Part shown: piece after piece, positions 1 through 8,520 of the stretch
How the letters are laid out: each line of letters opens with the position of its first letter
How positions within the stretch are numbered: position 1 is the stretch's first letter
DNA from: Brevundimonas sp. NIBR11
GTDB taxonomy: Bacteria > Pseudomonadota > Alphaproteobacteria > Caulobacterales > Caulobacteraceae
Length of the DNA: 64,000 nucleotides
Assembly (NCBI RefSeq): GCF_027912535.1
Contig: NZ_CP115465.1
Coordinates: 1,964,001-2,028,000, forward strand
Direction of reading: 5' to 3'
Translations under genes and position numbers: made by a program
The notes under the pieces: model-generated
What the model saw: the letters and a program-made list of their open reading frames with translations, nothing else
Told to the model about the DNA's origin: nothing
The model's database searches: none

Positions 1-186
1 GACGCTCCGAACAGGACGATCACCGTCAACGCCCCCGCCCTGCCCTCCGGGATCGAGCGGCTGACCGTCAGCCGGCTGCAGGTCGGCGAGGCGACGGTCG
101 ACCTGGCCTTCGAAAGGGTCGGCGATCAGGTCGTGGTCATGCCGAGGAACCGTGTCGGAGACGTGCGGGTGGTGACGACGCGCTGA
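1..186 (+). CDS. C-terminal end of amylo-alpha-1,6-glucosidase / glycogen debranching family protein (partial)
   Basis: Reading frame 1 is open from the window edge to a TGA at 184-186, giving about 61 residues. The text (LPSGIERLTVSRLQVGEATV..., then FERVGDQVVV) resembles the C-terminal beta-rich tail of bacterial amylo-alpha-1,6-glucosidase proteins, which act on alpha-glucans or trehalose-like sugars. The catalytic part lies outside the window, so the family call rests only on this tail. It converges with mutY, whose stop is directly adjacent at 187. Confidence 0.6.
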   Translation, partial: DAPNRTITVNAPALPSGIERLTVSRLQVGEATVDLAFERVGDQVVVMPRNRVGDVRVVTTR

Positions 187-1221
187 TCAGCAGGCCAGAG
201 CCCGTTCCAGCGCCTTGCGGAAGACGGTCGGCAGGGCGGCCAGCGCCTCGGGTTCGGGCGTCCAGAGGAAGTCGCCCTGCCCTGTCGCGACCCGAATCGT
301 CAGGGTCAGCGAGAAGTGGGTGAACACGTGCTCGATGGCGCCAGCCTCGGTCCAGGCGGCGGCGACGGGCGGGGTCTCGTCCGGCGCATCCACGGTCCAA
401 TCACTGGTCGGGAGGCCGACCATGCCGCCGAGGAGGCCCTTGGCCGGGCGGCGGACGAGGGCGACGCGGCCGGCGCCGTCGCGAAGGACCCAGGCGACGC
501 CTTGGCGGTGCGGGCGGGCGGCCTTCTTCGTCTTGACCGGATAGCGTTCGGGCTCACCCCTGGCGCGGCCGGCGCACCACGGCGAGATCGGGCACATCAG
601 GCAGAGCGGGGACTTGGGACGGCAAACACCCGAGCCGAGGTCCATCAGCGCCTGGGCCCAGTCGCCGGGGCGGTCGTCAGCGACCAGGATCGCGGCCAGG
701 CGTCTGAGCTCGGGCCGGGCGGCGGGGACCGGGGTCTCGACGGCGAACAGGCGGGCGACGACGCGCTCGACATTGCCGTCCACGACATTGGCCGCGCGCT
801 CGAAGGCGATGGCCGCGACGGCGGCGGCGGTATAGGCGCCCACCCCCGGCAGGGCCAGCAGGGCCGCTTCGGTGTCGGGGAAGACGCCGCCATGGTCGTT
901 GGCGACGGCGCGGGCGCAGGCCAGCAGGTTGCGCGCGCGGGCGTAGTAGCCGAGGCCGGCCCAGGCGGCCATCAGGTCGGCGTCCTCTGCGGCGGCGAGG
1001 TCGGAGACGGTGGGCCAGCGGGCGGTGAACCGCTCGAAATAGGGGGTGGCGTGGGGGACGGTCGTCTGCTGCAGCATCACCTCGGACAGCCAGACGCGGT
1101 AGGGATCGGCGCGGGTCGCGGCGCCGGGCGGGGCGCGCCACGGCAGGGTGCGCGCATGGGCGTCGTACCAGGCCAGCAGGGCGGCGCGGATCGCGGCTGT
1201 GTCGTGCGGGACGGCAGTCAT
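187..1221 (-). CDS. mutY: A/G-specific adenine DNA glycosylase MutY
   Basis: This 344-residue protein removes adenine mispaired with 8-oxoguanine in base excision repair. The helix-hairpin-helix LPGVGAYTAAAV is at about residues 124-135, the catalytic Glu is at 47 in LSEVMLQQ, and the Asp is at 148 in VVDGN. An iron-sulphur loop has cysteines at 200, 207, 210 and 216 (C-X6-C-X2-C-X5-C). The C-terminal third is the Nudix-like 8-oxoG recognition domain. The frame stays open far upstream, but family length and the N-terminus place the start at ATG 1221. It diverges from the DUF721 gene with only 21 nt between start codons. Confidence 0.96.
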   Translation of the reverse strand: MTAVPHDTAAIRAALLAWYDAHARTLPWRAPPGAATRADPYRVWLSEVMLQQTTVPHATPYFERFTARWPTVSDLAAAEDADLMAAWAGLGYYARARNLLACARAVANDHGGVFPDTEAALLALPGVGAYTAAAVAAIAFERAANVVDGNVERVVARLFAVETPVPAARPELRRLAAILVADDRPGDWAQALMDLGSGVCRPKSPLCLMCPISPWCAGRARGEPERYPVKTKKAARPHRQGVAWVLRDGAGRVALVRRPAKGLLGGMVGLPTSDWTVDAPDETPPVAAAWTEAGAIEHVFTHFSLTLTIRVATGQGDFLWTPEPEALAALPTVFRKALERALAC

Positions 1222-1242
1222 CTGTCGCGCTATACAGGGATC

Positions 1243-1803
1243 ATGCCCCGCGATCTGCCCACAGACGCCGAGACCCGCGAGATCCTGTCGCGCAGACGGA
1301 CCCGGCCGATGCCGCGCCCGGCGCCGCCGGTCGGGCGGTCGCTGGCGCCGCTGATCCGGGAACTGGACGAGAAGTTCGGGCGCGGAGCGGGGGCGCTGGA
1401 GCCCCGCTGGCGCGAGATCGTCGGCGAACAGCTGGCCCGCGTCACCCGGCCGCAGAAGCTGACCAAGGGCAGGGCTGGATCGGGCGGCACGCTGGAGCTG
1501 CGCGTCGCGGGGCCTGCGGCCCTGCTGGTCCAGCACCAGTCGGCCGACATCCTGGCGCGGGTGAACCTGTTCCTCGGCGCGGGCGCGGTGGACAAGCTGA
1601 GGATCGCTCAGGGGCCGGTGAAGCCCCTCGCCGCCCCCGCAGCCTCGACAAAGGGTGCGCGGCGACGGATCGACCCGCTGGACGCGGCGGCGGAGGCGGA
1701 GCTGACGAAGTCCGTCGAGGGCGCGCCAGCCGGGCTCAAGGCGGCCCTTGCGAACCTCGGGCGAGCGGTGCTGTCGGATCAAGCGAAGCGCGGGCGGCGG
1801 TGA
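1243..1803 (+). CDS. DUF721 domain (DciA-like) protein
   Basis: This 186-residue protein has the DUF721 core around residues 28-125 (LIRELDEKFG, WREIVGEQLA, LLVQHQSADIL...). DUF721 includes DciA, the loader or operator of replicative helicase DnaB in bacteria without DnaC, so a role in replication initiation is likely but not shown here. The Ala/Lys/Arg-rich C-terminus looks disordered. ATG 1243 fits the family start; longer in-frame starts run through mutY antisense and are rejected. It sits between mutY and the DsbA-like genes, an order I recall from Caulobacter. Confidence 0.85.
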   Translation: MPRDLPTDAETREILSRRRTRPMPRPAPPVGRSLAPLIRELDEKFGRGAGALEPRWREIVGEQLARVTRPQKLTKGRAGSGGTLELRVAGPAALLVQHQSADILARVNLFLGAGAVDKLRIAQGPVKPLAAPAASTKGARRRIDPLDAAAEAELTKSVEGAPAGLKAALANLGRAVLSDQAKRGRR

Positions 1804-1952
1804 CGCCGTTGCGCAAACTCGCCGAAAAGCCTGACCTTTCCTGACCTTGGTCGCCTGAAAGAGTGTGCGGCATTGACCCGGCTCCGACCGGGTGAGCATT
1901 GCGCTCCTGCATGTCGGCTCAGCCCATGCCCGTCATTTCCATGGAGTCGCCT

Positions 1953-2432
1953 GTGTCCACATCCGCTCGCCTTTTGCTTCTGGGAGCGACCGCCGTCGCG
2001 CTCGCCGCAGCCGCCGCGCCGGCCTCCGCCTGTGGCGGTTTCCCCTTCAGCCATGGTCCCGGCCTCGGCACGACGAGCACCTCGAACCGGTCTCTGGATG
2101 TCGGCGACATCGTGACCGCGACCTTCAACAATCCCGGCACCGACACCCTGCGCATCTTCAAGTCCGCCCCGGCGCCGGTCGTAGACCTGTTGCCGACGAC
2201 GGCGGGTCCGGGCGCGGGCACGCGGACCTATACCGCCACGGCCACCTCCGCGAACTACACATTCTCGGCGACGAAGCAGGGCGGCGACGGACAGTTCGCC
2301 ACGATCACCTACACCTGCGCCGCCGCCCCCGCGCCCGTGCCGACACTGTCGGAGTGGTCGATGATCCTGATGGGCCTGCTTCTGGCCGCGGGCTCCGCGC
2401 TTTACATCCAGCGGCGCCAGTCGTTGGTCTGA
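1953..2432 (+). CDS. IPTL-CTERM sorting domain protein
   Basis: This is a secreted protein of about 159 residues. It has an N-terminal signal peptide (SARLLLLGATAVALA..., predicted cut near ASA-CGG), a Thr/Ala-rich extracellular domain, and a C-terminal tail of VPTLSEWSMILMGLLLA, then a transmembrane helix and RRRQ-type basic residues. That tail is the IPTL-CTERM signal linked to exosortase-type processing. GTG 1953 is chosen because GGAG lies 6 nt upstream; in-frame ATGs at 1911, 1926 and 1941 lack a good ribosome site. The function of the mature domain is unknown, and no exosortase gene is in the window. Confidence 0.75.
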   Translation: MSTSARLLLLGATAVALAAAAAPASACGGFPFSHGPGLGTTSTSNRSLDVGDIVTATFNNPGTDTLRIFKSAPAPVVDLLPTTAGPGAGTRTYTATATSANYTFSATKQGGDGQFATITYTCAAAPAPVPTLSEWSMILMGLLLAAGSALYIQRRQSLV

Positions 2433-2623
2433 CGCCGGGACCTGATGTCCGACCGCCTTCGCCCTGCCCGGGGCAAGGCCGGCGGACCCGGGGTCCAACC
2501 AAATTCCAATGGCGGGCTCTTGACCTTTTTCCGCCGCACCTGTTCTCGACAACCATGGAATTCGCGCGAGGCCGTCGGGGGAATCGCGCGATCATCCGAA
2601 CCCGAGTTGTCGAGGAAAACGCC

Positions 2624-3256
2624 ATGCCGTTCAAATACGCCTCCATGAGCCGCCGCGCGGCCGTCACGGGCGCTGCGCTCGCGGCGATGACGCTGCTGGC
2701 CGGCTGTTCGGGGAACGGCGCCGCCGCTCCGGCCGAGGGCGACATGGCGCTGGGCGCGCCCGAGGGGGCCAAGGTCACGGTGGTGGAGTACGCCTCGGTC
2801 ACCTGCGGCCACTGCGCCGCCTGGCAGAACCAGGTCTATCCGGAGTTCAAGGCCAAATACGTCGACACCAACAAGGTGCGCTACGTCTTCCGCGAGTTCC
2901 CGACCGATCCCGCGCCGGTCGCCATCGCCGGCTTCCTGATGGCGCGCTGCGCCGGGCCTGACAAGTATTTCCCGGTCATCCACGAGATCATGGCCAGCCA
3001 GTCGGAGATCTTCGGCGGGGTTCCGCCGCGGACGGTCCTGCTTCGCATCGCCAACGGCGCGGGCCTGACGGAACAGCAGTTCCAGGACTGCGTCACCGAC
3101 GAGGACGCCATCAAGGCCATGGACGCCCGCATCAAGGCCGGCATCTCGGCCGGGGTGACCGGCACGCCATGGTTCATGGTCAATGGCGAGCATGTCGCCG
3201 ACAGCTCGCTGGCGAGCCTGTCGGAGAAGATCGACGCCGCCCTGGCCGCGAGCTGA
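2624..3256 (+). CDS. DsbA-family thioredoxin-fold lipoprotein, copy 1
   Basis: This 210-residue thiol oxidoreductase is probably anchored in the envelope: a hydrophobic signal ends in the lipobox LLAGC, with lipidated Cys near 28. The active site CGHC is at 61-64, followed by a helical insertion and the TPWFMVNG cis-proline loop near the C-terminus. It belongs to the Thioredoxin_4/DsbA-like family that forms or handles disulphides in exported proteins. GAGG lies 8 nt before ATG 2624. It is first of three tandem paralogues; copy 2 starts 4 nt after its stop. Confidence 0.9.
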   Translation: MPFKYASMSRRAAVTGAALAAMTLLAGCSGNGAAAPAEGDMALGAPEGAKVTVVEYASVTCGHCAAWQNQVYPEFKAKYVDTNKVRYVFREFPTDPAPVAIAGFLMARCAGPDKYFPVIHEIMASQSEIFGGVPPRTVLLRIANGAGLTEQQFQDCVTDEDAIKAMDARIKAGISAGVTGTPWFMVNGEHVADSSLASLSEKIDAALAAS

Positions 3257-3260
3257 TCCG

Positions 3261-3875
3261 ATGACCCTGTTGCGAAACCTGTTCCTGGCCGTGACGGCCC
3301 TGACGCTGGCCTCGTGCGGCGGCGGCTCCAAGGCCGTGGTCGACGGCGACATGGCCCTGGGCGCCGCCGAGGGCGCCAAGGTGACGGTCGTCGAATACGC
3401 CTCGCCCACCTGCCCGCACTGCGCCCTGTGGCAGGCCAATACCTGGCCGGCGTTCAAGGCCGCGTATGTGGATACGAACAAGGTCCGCTACGTCTTCCGC
3501 GAGCTGCCGACGCCGCCGGCAGACGTTGCCGCGGCCGGCTTCCTGATGGCCCGCTGCGCCGGCGAGGACAAATATTTCGACGTGATCCACGCGATCATGA
3601 AGAGCCAGGACGAGTGGCGCACGGGGACCAATCCGCGCGACAGCCTGATCCGCATCGCCGGCGAGAACGGGATGGATCAGGCCGCCTTCCAGCGTTGCGT
3701 CACCAACCCCGAAGCGATCGCCGCGCTCGAAAGCCGCGTGAAGGCCGCGACCGATGCGGGCGTGATCAACACACCGACCTTCTTCGTCAACGGTCGTCAG
3801 GTTTCGTCGCCGGGCGGCGAGGGCGCGGTCATGGCAGACTTGGGTCCGGCCATCGAGGCCGAGCTGGCCAAGTGA
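3261..3875 (+). CDS. DsbA-family thioredoxin-fold lipoprotein, copy 2
   Basis: This 204-residue paralogue of the preceding gene shares long stretches (GDMALGA-EGAKVTVVEYAS, DTNKVRYVFRE). The signal peptide ends in a lipobox LASC with Cys near 19. The active site is CPHC at 51-54, the same dipeptide as E. coli DsbA, and the cis-proline loop is NTPTFFVNG. A lipid-anchored periplasmic oxidoreductase is the likely product. The next copy starts 8 nt downstream. The close similarity to copy 1 points to a recent tandem duplication. Confidence 0.9.
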   Translation: MTLLRNLFLAVTALTLASCGGGSKAVVDGDMALGAAEGAKVTVVEYASPTCPHCALWQANTWPAFKAAYVDTNKVRYVFRELPTPPADVAAAGFLMARCAGEDKYFDVIHAIMKSQDEWRTGTNPRDSLIRIAGENGMDQAAFQRCVTNPEAIAALESRVKAATDAGVINTPTFFVNGRQVSSPGGEGAVMADLGPAIEAELAK

Positions 3876-3883
3876 GACCGCCG

Positions 3884-4492
3884 ATGATCCGTTCCCTGTT
3901 GCTGATGCTGGCCCTGGTCGCCGCGCCTATGGCCGCGTCCGCCCAGACGATCACGCCGCCGCCCGCCGTGACGGCGGCCGACCGGGTGCTGGGCCGCGCC
4001 GACGCGCCGGTGACGGTCATCGAATACGCGTCCTTCGTCTGCTCGCACTGCGCCCACTGGCACACCACGGTCCTGCCGGCGTTCAAGACGCGGTTCATCG
4101 ATACGGGGCAGGTGAAGCTGGTGTTCCGCAACCTGCCGACCAATCCGACCCAGGTCGCCGCGCGCGCCGCCGGCATCGCCCGCTGCGCGGCGCCGGCCCG
4201 GTTCTTCGACGTCGCCTCGTCCTTCATGACCGGCCAGGCCGCCCTGTACGACGGCGCGCCCATCGCCGACTGGTATGCGGCGGGCATCGCCGCCAGCGGC
4301 CGGACCCAGGCCCAGATCGACGCGTGCCTGGCCGATCCGGCGACCCTGAACGGCATCCGCGCCGAGGTGGCGGGCGCGACGGCGGCGGGGGTTCAGGGCA
4401 CGCCCAGCTTCTTCGTCAATGGCCGCGCCGTGCCGGACAATTCGCTGGCGGGTCTGACGGCCGCGATCACGCCGCTGCTGCCCCGCCGCTGA
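3884..4492 (+). CDS. DsbA-family thioredoxin-fold periplasmic protein, copy 3
   Basis: This 202-residue paralogue has an ordinary cleavable signal peptide (cut after ASA near residue 20) rather than a lipobox, so it is probably soluble in the periplasm. The active site is CSHC at 53-56 and the cis-proline loop is GTPSFFVNG. It is more diverged than copies 1 and 2. Its stop is 7 nt before the smc start, so it is probably co-transcribed with smc, although no functional link is evident. Confidence 0.9.
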   Translation: MIRSLLLMLALVAAPMAASAQTITPPPAVTAADRVLGRADAPVTVIEYASFVCSHCAHWHTTVLPAFKTRFIDTGQVKLVFRNLPTNPTQVAARAAGIARCAAPARFFDVASSFMTGQAALYDGAPIADWYAAGIAASGRTQAQIDACLADPATLNGIRAEVAGATAAGVQGTPSFFVNGRAVPDNSLAGLTAAITPLLPRR

Positions 4493-4499
4493 CGACGGG

Positions 4500-7400
4500 A
4501 TGCAATTCCAGCGTCTCCGTCTGGTCGGGTTCAAGTCCTTCGTCGATCCGTCGGAGGTGCAGATCGAACCCGGCCTGACGGGGATCGTCGGACCGAACGG
4601 CTGCGGCAAGTCGAACGTGCTGGAGAGCATGCGCTGGGTCATGGGCGCCAACTCGGCCAAGGCCATGCGCGGCCAGGGCATGGACGACGTGATCTTCGCC
4701 GGGGCTTCGAACCGGCCGCCCCGCAACCATGCCGAAGTCCAGCTGACCATCGACAATGCGCAACGCCGCGCGCCCCAGCCCTTCACCGACAGCGCGATCA
4801 TCGAGGTGTCGCGCCGGATCGACCGGGGCCAGGGCTCGACCTATCGCATCAACGGCAAGGAGGTGCGGGCGCGGGACGTCCAGCTTCTGTTCGCCGACGC
4901 CTCGACGGGGGCGAACTCGCCTGCGCTGGTGCGCCAGGGGCAGATCTCGGAGCTGATCGCGGCCAAGCCGCAGAACCGGCGACGTATCCTTGAAGAAGCC
5001 GGCGGGGTGGCGGGGCTGCATACGCGGCGGCACGAGGCGGAGCTGAGGCTGAAGGCGGCCGAGGCGAACCTTGAGCGGCTGGACGACATCGGGCGCGAAC
5101 TGGACACGGCTTTGGTGCGGCTGAAGCGCGAGGCGCGGCAGGCGGAGAAGTACAAGAAGATTTCGGCCGAGATCCGGGCGTTGCAGTCCGCCCTGCTGTT
5201 CGTGCGCTGGAACGATGCGCGGCTGGCGGCGGAGACGGCGGCCTCGGAGCTGGCAGGGGCGGACCGGGCGGTGGCGGAGGCGACGTCGGAGGCGGCCAAG
5301 GCCCAGACGGCGGCCCTGTCGGCGCAGGAAGGACTGAAGCCCGCACGGGAAGAGGATGCGGTGGCGGCGGCCCTGCTGCACCGGGCCTCGCTTGAGCGCG
5401 ACCGGTTGGACATGGCCGAGCAGCAGGCGCGGGCCGAGGTGGACCGGCTGACGGCCGAGGCGCAGCGGATCGCCAACGACACCGAGCGCGAAATCGCCAT
5501 GTCCGGCGACGCCGAGGCCGAACTGACGCGACTGTCGGCCGAGCGGGAGACGCTGACGGCCGAGATCGCGGCGGCGCCTCAGCGCGGGCCGGAGCTGGAC
5601 CGGGCGCTGGAGGCGGCGGAAGAGGCGCGGCGGGCGGCGGACGCCGAGGTCGAACGGCTGGCGGGTTCGATGGCGGCGGTCGAGGCGCGGGCCAATGCCG
5701 ATACGGCGCGCAAACGCGACGCCGAGGCGCGGGTGGCGCGGGCCTTGGCCGCTCTGGAGGGAGCCAAGCGCGAGCGCGAGGCGCTGGGGCCGCTGGAGAC
5801 GCCGGAACTGGCGAAGGCGCGGAAGGCTCTGGAGACGGCGACGGCGGCCCTGACCGAGGCGCGGGCTGGGGTCGAGAAGGCCGAGGCCGAACGGGGCGAC
5901 AGGGCGCGGGCCGAGCAGGAGGCGCGCACGGCGGCGCGAGCGGCCGAGGATCGGCTGGGCCGGCTGCAGACCGAGGCGCGAGGGCTGGCGTCCCTGCTGG
6001 TCTCCGGACGGCGCGACCATCCGCCGGCGCTGGATCAGGTCAGCGCGGACAAGGGTTTCGAAGCGGCGCTGGCGGCGGCGCTGGGCGACGATCTGGACGC
6101 CGCGCTGGACGCGAAGGCGGCCGCCTATTGGGGCGGGGCGGATGTCCCCTCCCCGGCGTGGCCCAAGGGAATCGAGCCGCTGGCGGATCATGTGACGGCG
6201 CCGGAGGCCCTCGCGGCGCGACTGGCCCTGTGCGGCGTGGCGGGCAAGGGCGAGGCGGCGGAGTTGGCGAAGGCGCTGCCGGTGGGCGCGCGACTGGTGA
6301 CGCGCGAGGGCGACCTCTATCGCTGGGACGGGTTCGTCAGCCGGGCGGAGGCGCCGAGGCCGGCGGCGGTGCGGCTGGCGCAACGCACGCGGCTGTCGGA
6401 GCTGGAAGCCGAGATCGACCAGGGCAAGCCGGCGCTGGAGACGGCGCAGGCCGCGCTGAAGGCCGCGACGGAAGCCTTCCGGGCTTCGGAAGAGGCGGTG
6501 AAGGCGGCGCGGCTGCTGCCCTTCGCGGCCGACAAGGCGGTGACGACGGCGCGGGATGCGGTTCAGCGTCTGACCAACGAACAGGCGCGGCGCGAGGCGC
6601 GGGCGACGGCTCTGGACGAGACCCTGGCGCGGCTGACGACCGAGCATGAGGCGGCGGAGGCGGCCCTGGCCGAGGCCCTGACGACCGATGCGCCGTCCGA
6701 GACGCTGGAGGGGCTGAAGGTCGAGCTGCCGACGGCGCGGACGGCGGCGGACGCGGCGCGGGCGGCGGCGTCCTCGGCGCGGGCGGATCGGGATGCCGAG
6801 GCGCGCGAGCGGGCCGGGCGCGAGCAGAGGCTAGCGGGCGTGACGCGGGAGCGAGACGGCTGGACGACGCGGGCGAAGGACGCGGGGGCGCGGATCAAGA
6901 CGCTGGAAGGCGATGCGACGAAGACGGCGGCCCTGTTGCTGCAGGCCGAGCGGGCGCCGGAGGCCCTGGCCTCGCAACGGTCGTCGCTGATGGACATGCT
7001 GACCTCGGCCGAGACGCGGCGGAAGCAGGCGGCGGACGCGCTGGCGGTCGCAGAGGGCGAGGCCGCGGATGCGGACCGGGCCAGCCGGGCGGCGGATGCG
7101 GCGGCGTCCAGTGCGCGGGAGGCTCGAGCCGGTCTGGCGGCGCGGGCCGAGGCGGCGGCCGAGCGGTTGCTGGACGCCCACAACAACGTCCGCGAGGCGG
7201 CGCAGATGTCGCCGGAAGAGCTGGGCCAGAGGCTGATCGACGACGCCATCGCCCGTCCGCCGGACGCCGCGGGGGCCGAGAGCCTGCTGTTCGGGCTGGA
7301 GCGTGAGCGGGAGCACCTGGGGGCGGTGAACCTGCTGGCCGAGGAAGAGGCGCGAGAGTACGGCGAGCGACTGAACACCATGCGGCTGGAGCGGTCGGAC

Positions 7401-7937
7401 CTGACGGGCGCCATCGCCAGGCTGCGCGACGGGATCGACGAGCTGAACGCCGAGGGTCGCGAGCGGCTGGTCGCGGCGTTCGACGTCATCAACGACAACT
7501 TCAAGAGCCTGTTCGAGGCCCTGTTCGGCGGGGGTCAGGCCGAGCTGAAGCTGGTCGAAAGCGACGATCCGCTGGAGGCGGGACTGGAGATCTTCGCCTG
7601 CCCGCCGGGCAAGCGTCTGGCGGTCATGTCGCTGATGTCGGGCGGCGAGCAGGCGTTGACGGCGGCGGCCCTGATCTTCGCGGTCTTCCTGGCCAATCCG
7701 GCGCCGGTCTGCGTGCTGGACGAGGTGGATGCGCCGCTGGACGACGCCAACGTCGATCGCTTCTGCCGGATGCTGAACGAGATGCGGAACCGCACGGACA
7801 CGCGCTTCATCGTCATCACCCACAATCCGGTGACGATGAGCCGGATGGATCGTCTGTACGGGGTGACCATGCCGGAGCGGGGTGTGTCGCAGCTGGTGAG
7901 CGTGGACCTGACCCAGGCCGAGAAGCTGGTCGCATGA
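4500..7937 (+). CDS. smc: Chromosome segregation protein SMC
   Basis: This 1145-residue SMC ATPase organises and helps segregate the chromosome with ScpA and ScpB. Walker A (GPNGCGKS) is at 31-38. Two long Ala/Glu/Arg-rich coiled coils (about 160-490 and 645-1000) flank the hinge at about 497-640. The ABC signature LMSGGEQAL is near 1045 and Walker B ([13 protein letters not shown]) near 1071. The length matches alphaproteobacterial SMC. The coiled coils produce very long open frames on the other strand, which are not genes. The stop overlaps the next start as ATGA. Confidence 0.98.
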   Translation: MQFQRLRLVGFKSFVDPSEVQIEPGLTGIVGPNGCGKSNVLESMRWVMGANSAKAMRGQGMDDVIFAGASNRPPRNHAEVQLTIDNAQRRAPQPFTDSAIIEVSRRIDRGQGSTYRINGKEVRARDVQLLFADASTGANSPALVRQGQISELIAAKPQNRRRILEEAGGVAGLHTRRHEAELRLKAAEANLERLDDIGRELDTALVRLKREARQAEKYKKISAEIRALQSALLFVRWNDARLAAETAASELAGADRAVAEATSEAAKAQTAALSAQEGLKPAREEDAVAAALLHRASLERDRLDMAEQQARAEVDRLTAEAQRIANDTEREIAMSGDAEAELTRLSAERETLTAEIAAAPQRGPELDRALEAAEEARRAADAEVERLAGSMAAVEARANADTARKRDAEARVARALAALEGAKREREALGPLETPELAKARKALETATAALTEARAGVEKAEAERGDRARAEQEARTAARAAEDRLGRLQTEARGLASLLVSGRRDHPPALDQVSADKGFEAALAAALGDDLDAALDAKAAAYWGGADVPSPAWPKGIEPLADHVTAPEALAARLALCGVAGKGEAAELAKALPVGARLVTREGDLYRWDGFVSRAEAPRPAAVRLAQRTRLSELEAEIDQGKPALETAQAALKAATEAFRASEEAVKAARLLPFAADKAVTTARDAVQRLTNEQARREARATALDETLARLTTEHEAAEAALAEALTTDAPSETLEGLKVELPTARTAADAARAAASSARADRDAEARERAGREQRLAGVTRERDGWTTRAKDAGARIKTLEGDATKTAALLLQAERAPEALASQRSSLMDMLTSAETRRKQAADALAVAEGEAADADRASRAADAAASSAREARAGLAARAEAAAERLLDAHNNVREAAQMSPEELGQRLIDDAIARPPDAAGAESLLFGLEREREHLGAVNLLAEEEAREYGERLNTMRLERSDLTGAIARLRDGIDELNAEGRERLVAAFDVINDNFKSLFEALFGGGQAELKLVESDDPLEAGLEIFACPPGKRLAVMSLMSGGEQALTAAALIFAVFLANPAPVCVLDEVDAPLDDANVDRFCRMLNEMRNRTDTRFIVITHNPVTMSRMDRLYGVTMPERGVSQLVSVDLTQAEKLVA

Positions 7938-8356
7938 TGCAGGATGTTCCGGAGGCGCCGCCCGCGGTGCATGCGCTGGCGATGACGGGCGTGGGCCGCT
8001 TCGTGGTGTTCGCGGATCTGCCGACGATCGAGAGGCACGGCGCTGGGGCGCGGATGCGGTCGCTGCAGGTGGTCGAGGAGGACTTCACGGTCGGAACCAC
8101 GCGCTATCTGGGCGGCTGGTCTTGGTGGCGGTTCGACTGCGGGGCGCGGATGGCGGATCGGCTGGACTTCGCTTCGGTGGCGGTCGGCGGGGCGGAGGGG
8201 CCGACCATGCCGGAGGGTCAGCCAGCCTATGAGGCGGCGCCCGGCGGGGATGCGGCGGAGCTGCTGGACGTGGCGTGCGGGACGGTGGAGGCGGAGGTGG
8301 TCGCAGTGACGGTGGATGAGGCGGTGAGGATCGGTCGCGCGGCGATGGCCGAGTGA
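7934..8356 (+). CDS. Uncharacterised protein translationally coupled to smc
   Basis: This 140-residue acidic protein has no signal peptide or membrane segment. I do not recognise a family. It starts in an ATGA overlap with the smc stop, which argues that it is a real, coupled gene. It contains an aromatic patch ([13 protein letters not shown]) near the middle. A REP-like repeat begins immediately after its stop codon. Confidence 0.7.
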   Translation: MMQDVPEAPPAVHALAMTGVGRFVVFADLPTIERHGAGARMRSLQVVEEDFTVGTTRYLGGWSWWRFDCGARMADRLDFASVAVGGAEGPTMPEGQPAYEAAPGGDAAELLDVACGTVEAEVVAVTVDEAVRIGRAAMAE

Positions 8357-8429
8357 CCCCTCTCCCGGTGGGAGAGGGCTTGAGGCCCGCAGAGCGCAGC
8401 GATGCGGCTTGGCCGAAAGGGTGAGGGTC
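8357..8429. repeat. REP-like palindromic unit A1 (family A, type 1)
   Basis: It consists of a first palindrome (CCTCTCCC-GG-TGGGAGAGG), then a segment with TTGAGGCCCGCAGAGCG, a second hairpin-forming stretch, and a tail CGAAAGGGTGAGGGTC. It closely matches unit A3 at 25471 over its whole length. It pairs in inverted orientation with A2: the 16 nt tails of A1 and A2 are perfect inverted repeats separated by a 20 nt loop. It starts directly after the stop of the gene downstream of smc. Confidence 0.85.
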
Positions 8430-8449
8430 GTGCGTTGACGGTTAGATTC

Positions 8450-8520
8450 GACCCTCACCCTTTCGCGTTTCCAATCGCTAGCGCTCTTGGACGCTCAAAC
8501 CCTCTCCCACCGGCAGAGGG
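8450..8520. repeat. REP-like palindromic unit A2 (family A, type 2, inverted)
   Basis: This is the inverted partner of A1, read on the minus strand as palindrome (CCTCTGCC-GG-TGGGAGAGG), then TTTGAGCGTCC..., then the tail CGCGAAAGGGTGAGGGTC. Its central part differs from A1 but shares its layout with A4 and A5. It overlaps the 3' end of mscS and encodes the last 13 or so residues of that protein. The strong A1/A2 stem-loop could also act as a transcription barrier between the two convergent genes. Confidence 0.8.

Noticed and set aside
1222..1899. An upstream extension of mutY on the minus strand
   Set aside because: It runs antisense through the DUF721 gene, and MutY homology begins at the ATG at 1221.
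4467..6647. A 726-residue open frame opposite smc
   Set aside because: It is an Arg/Leu/Pro-rich shadow caused by the codon bias of the smc coiled coil; no domain or ribosome site supports it.
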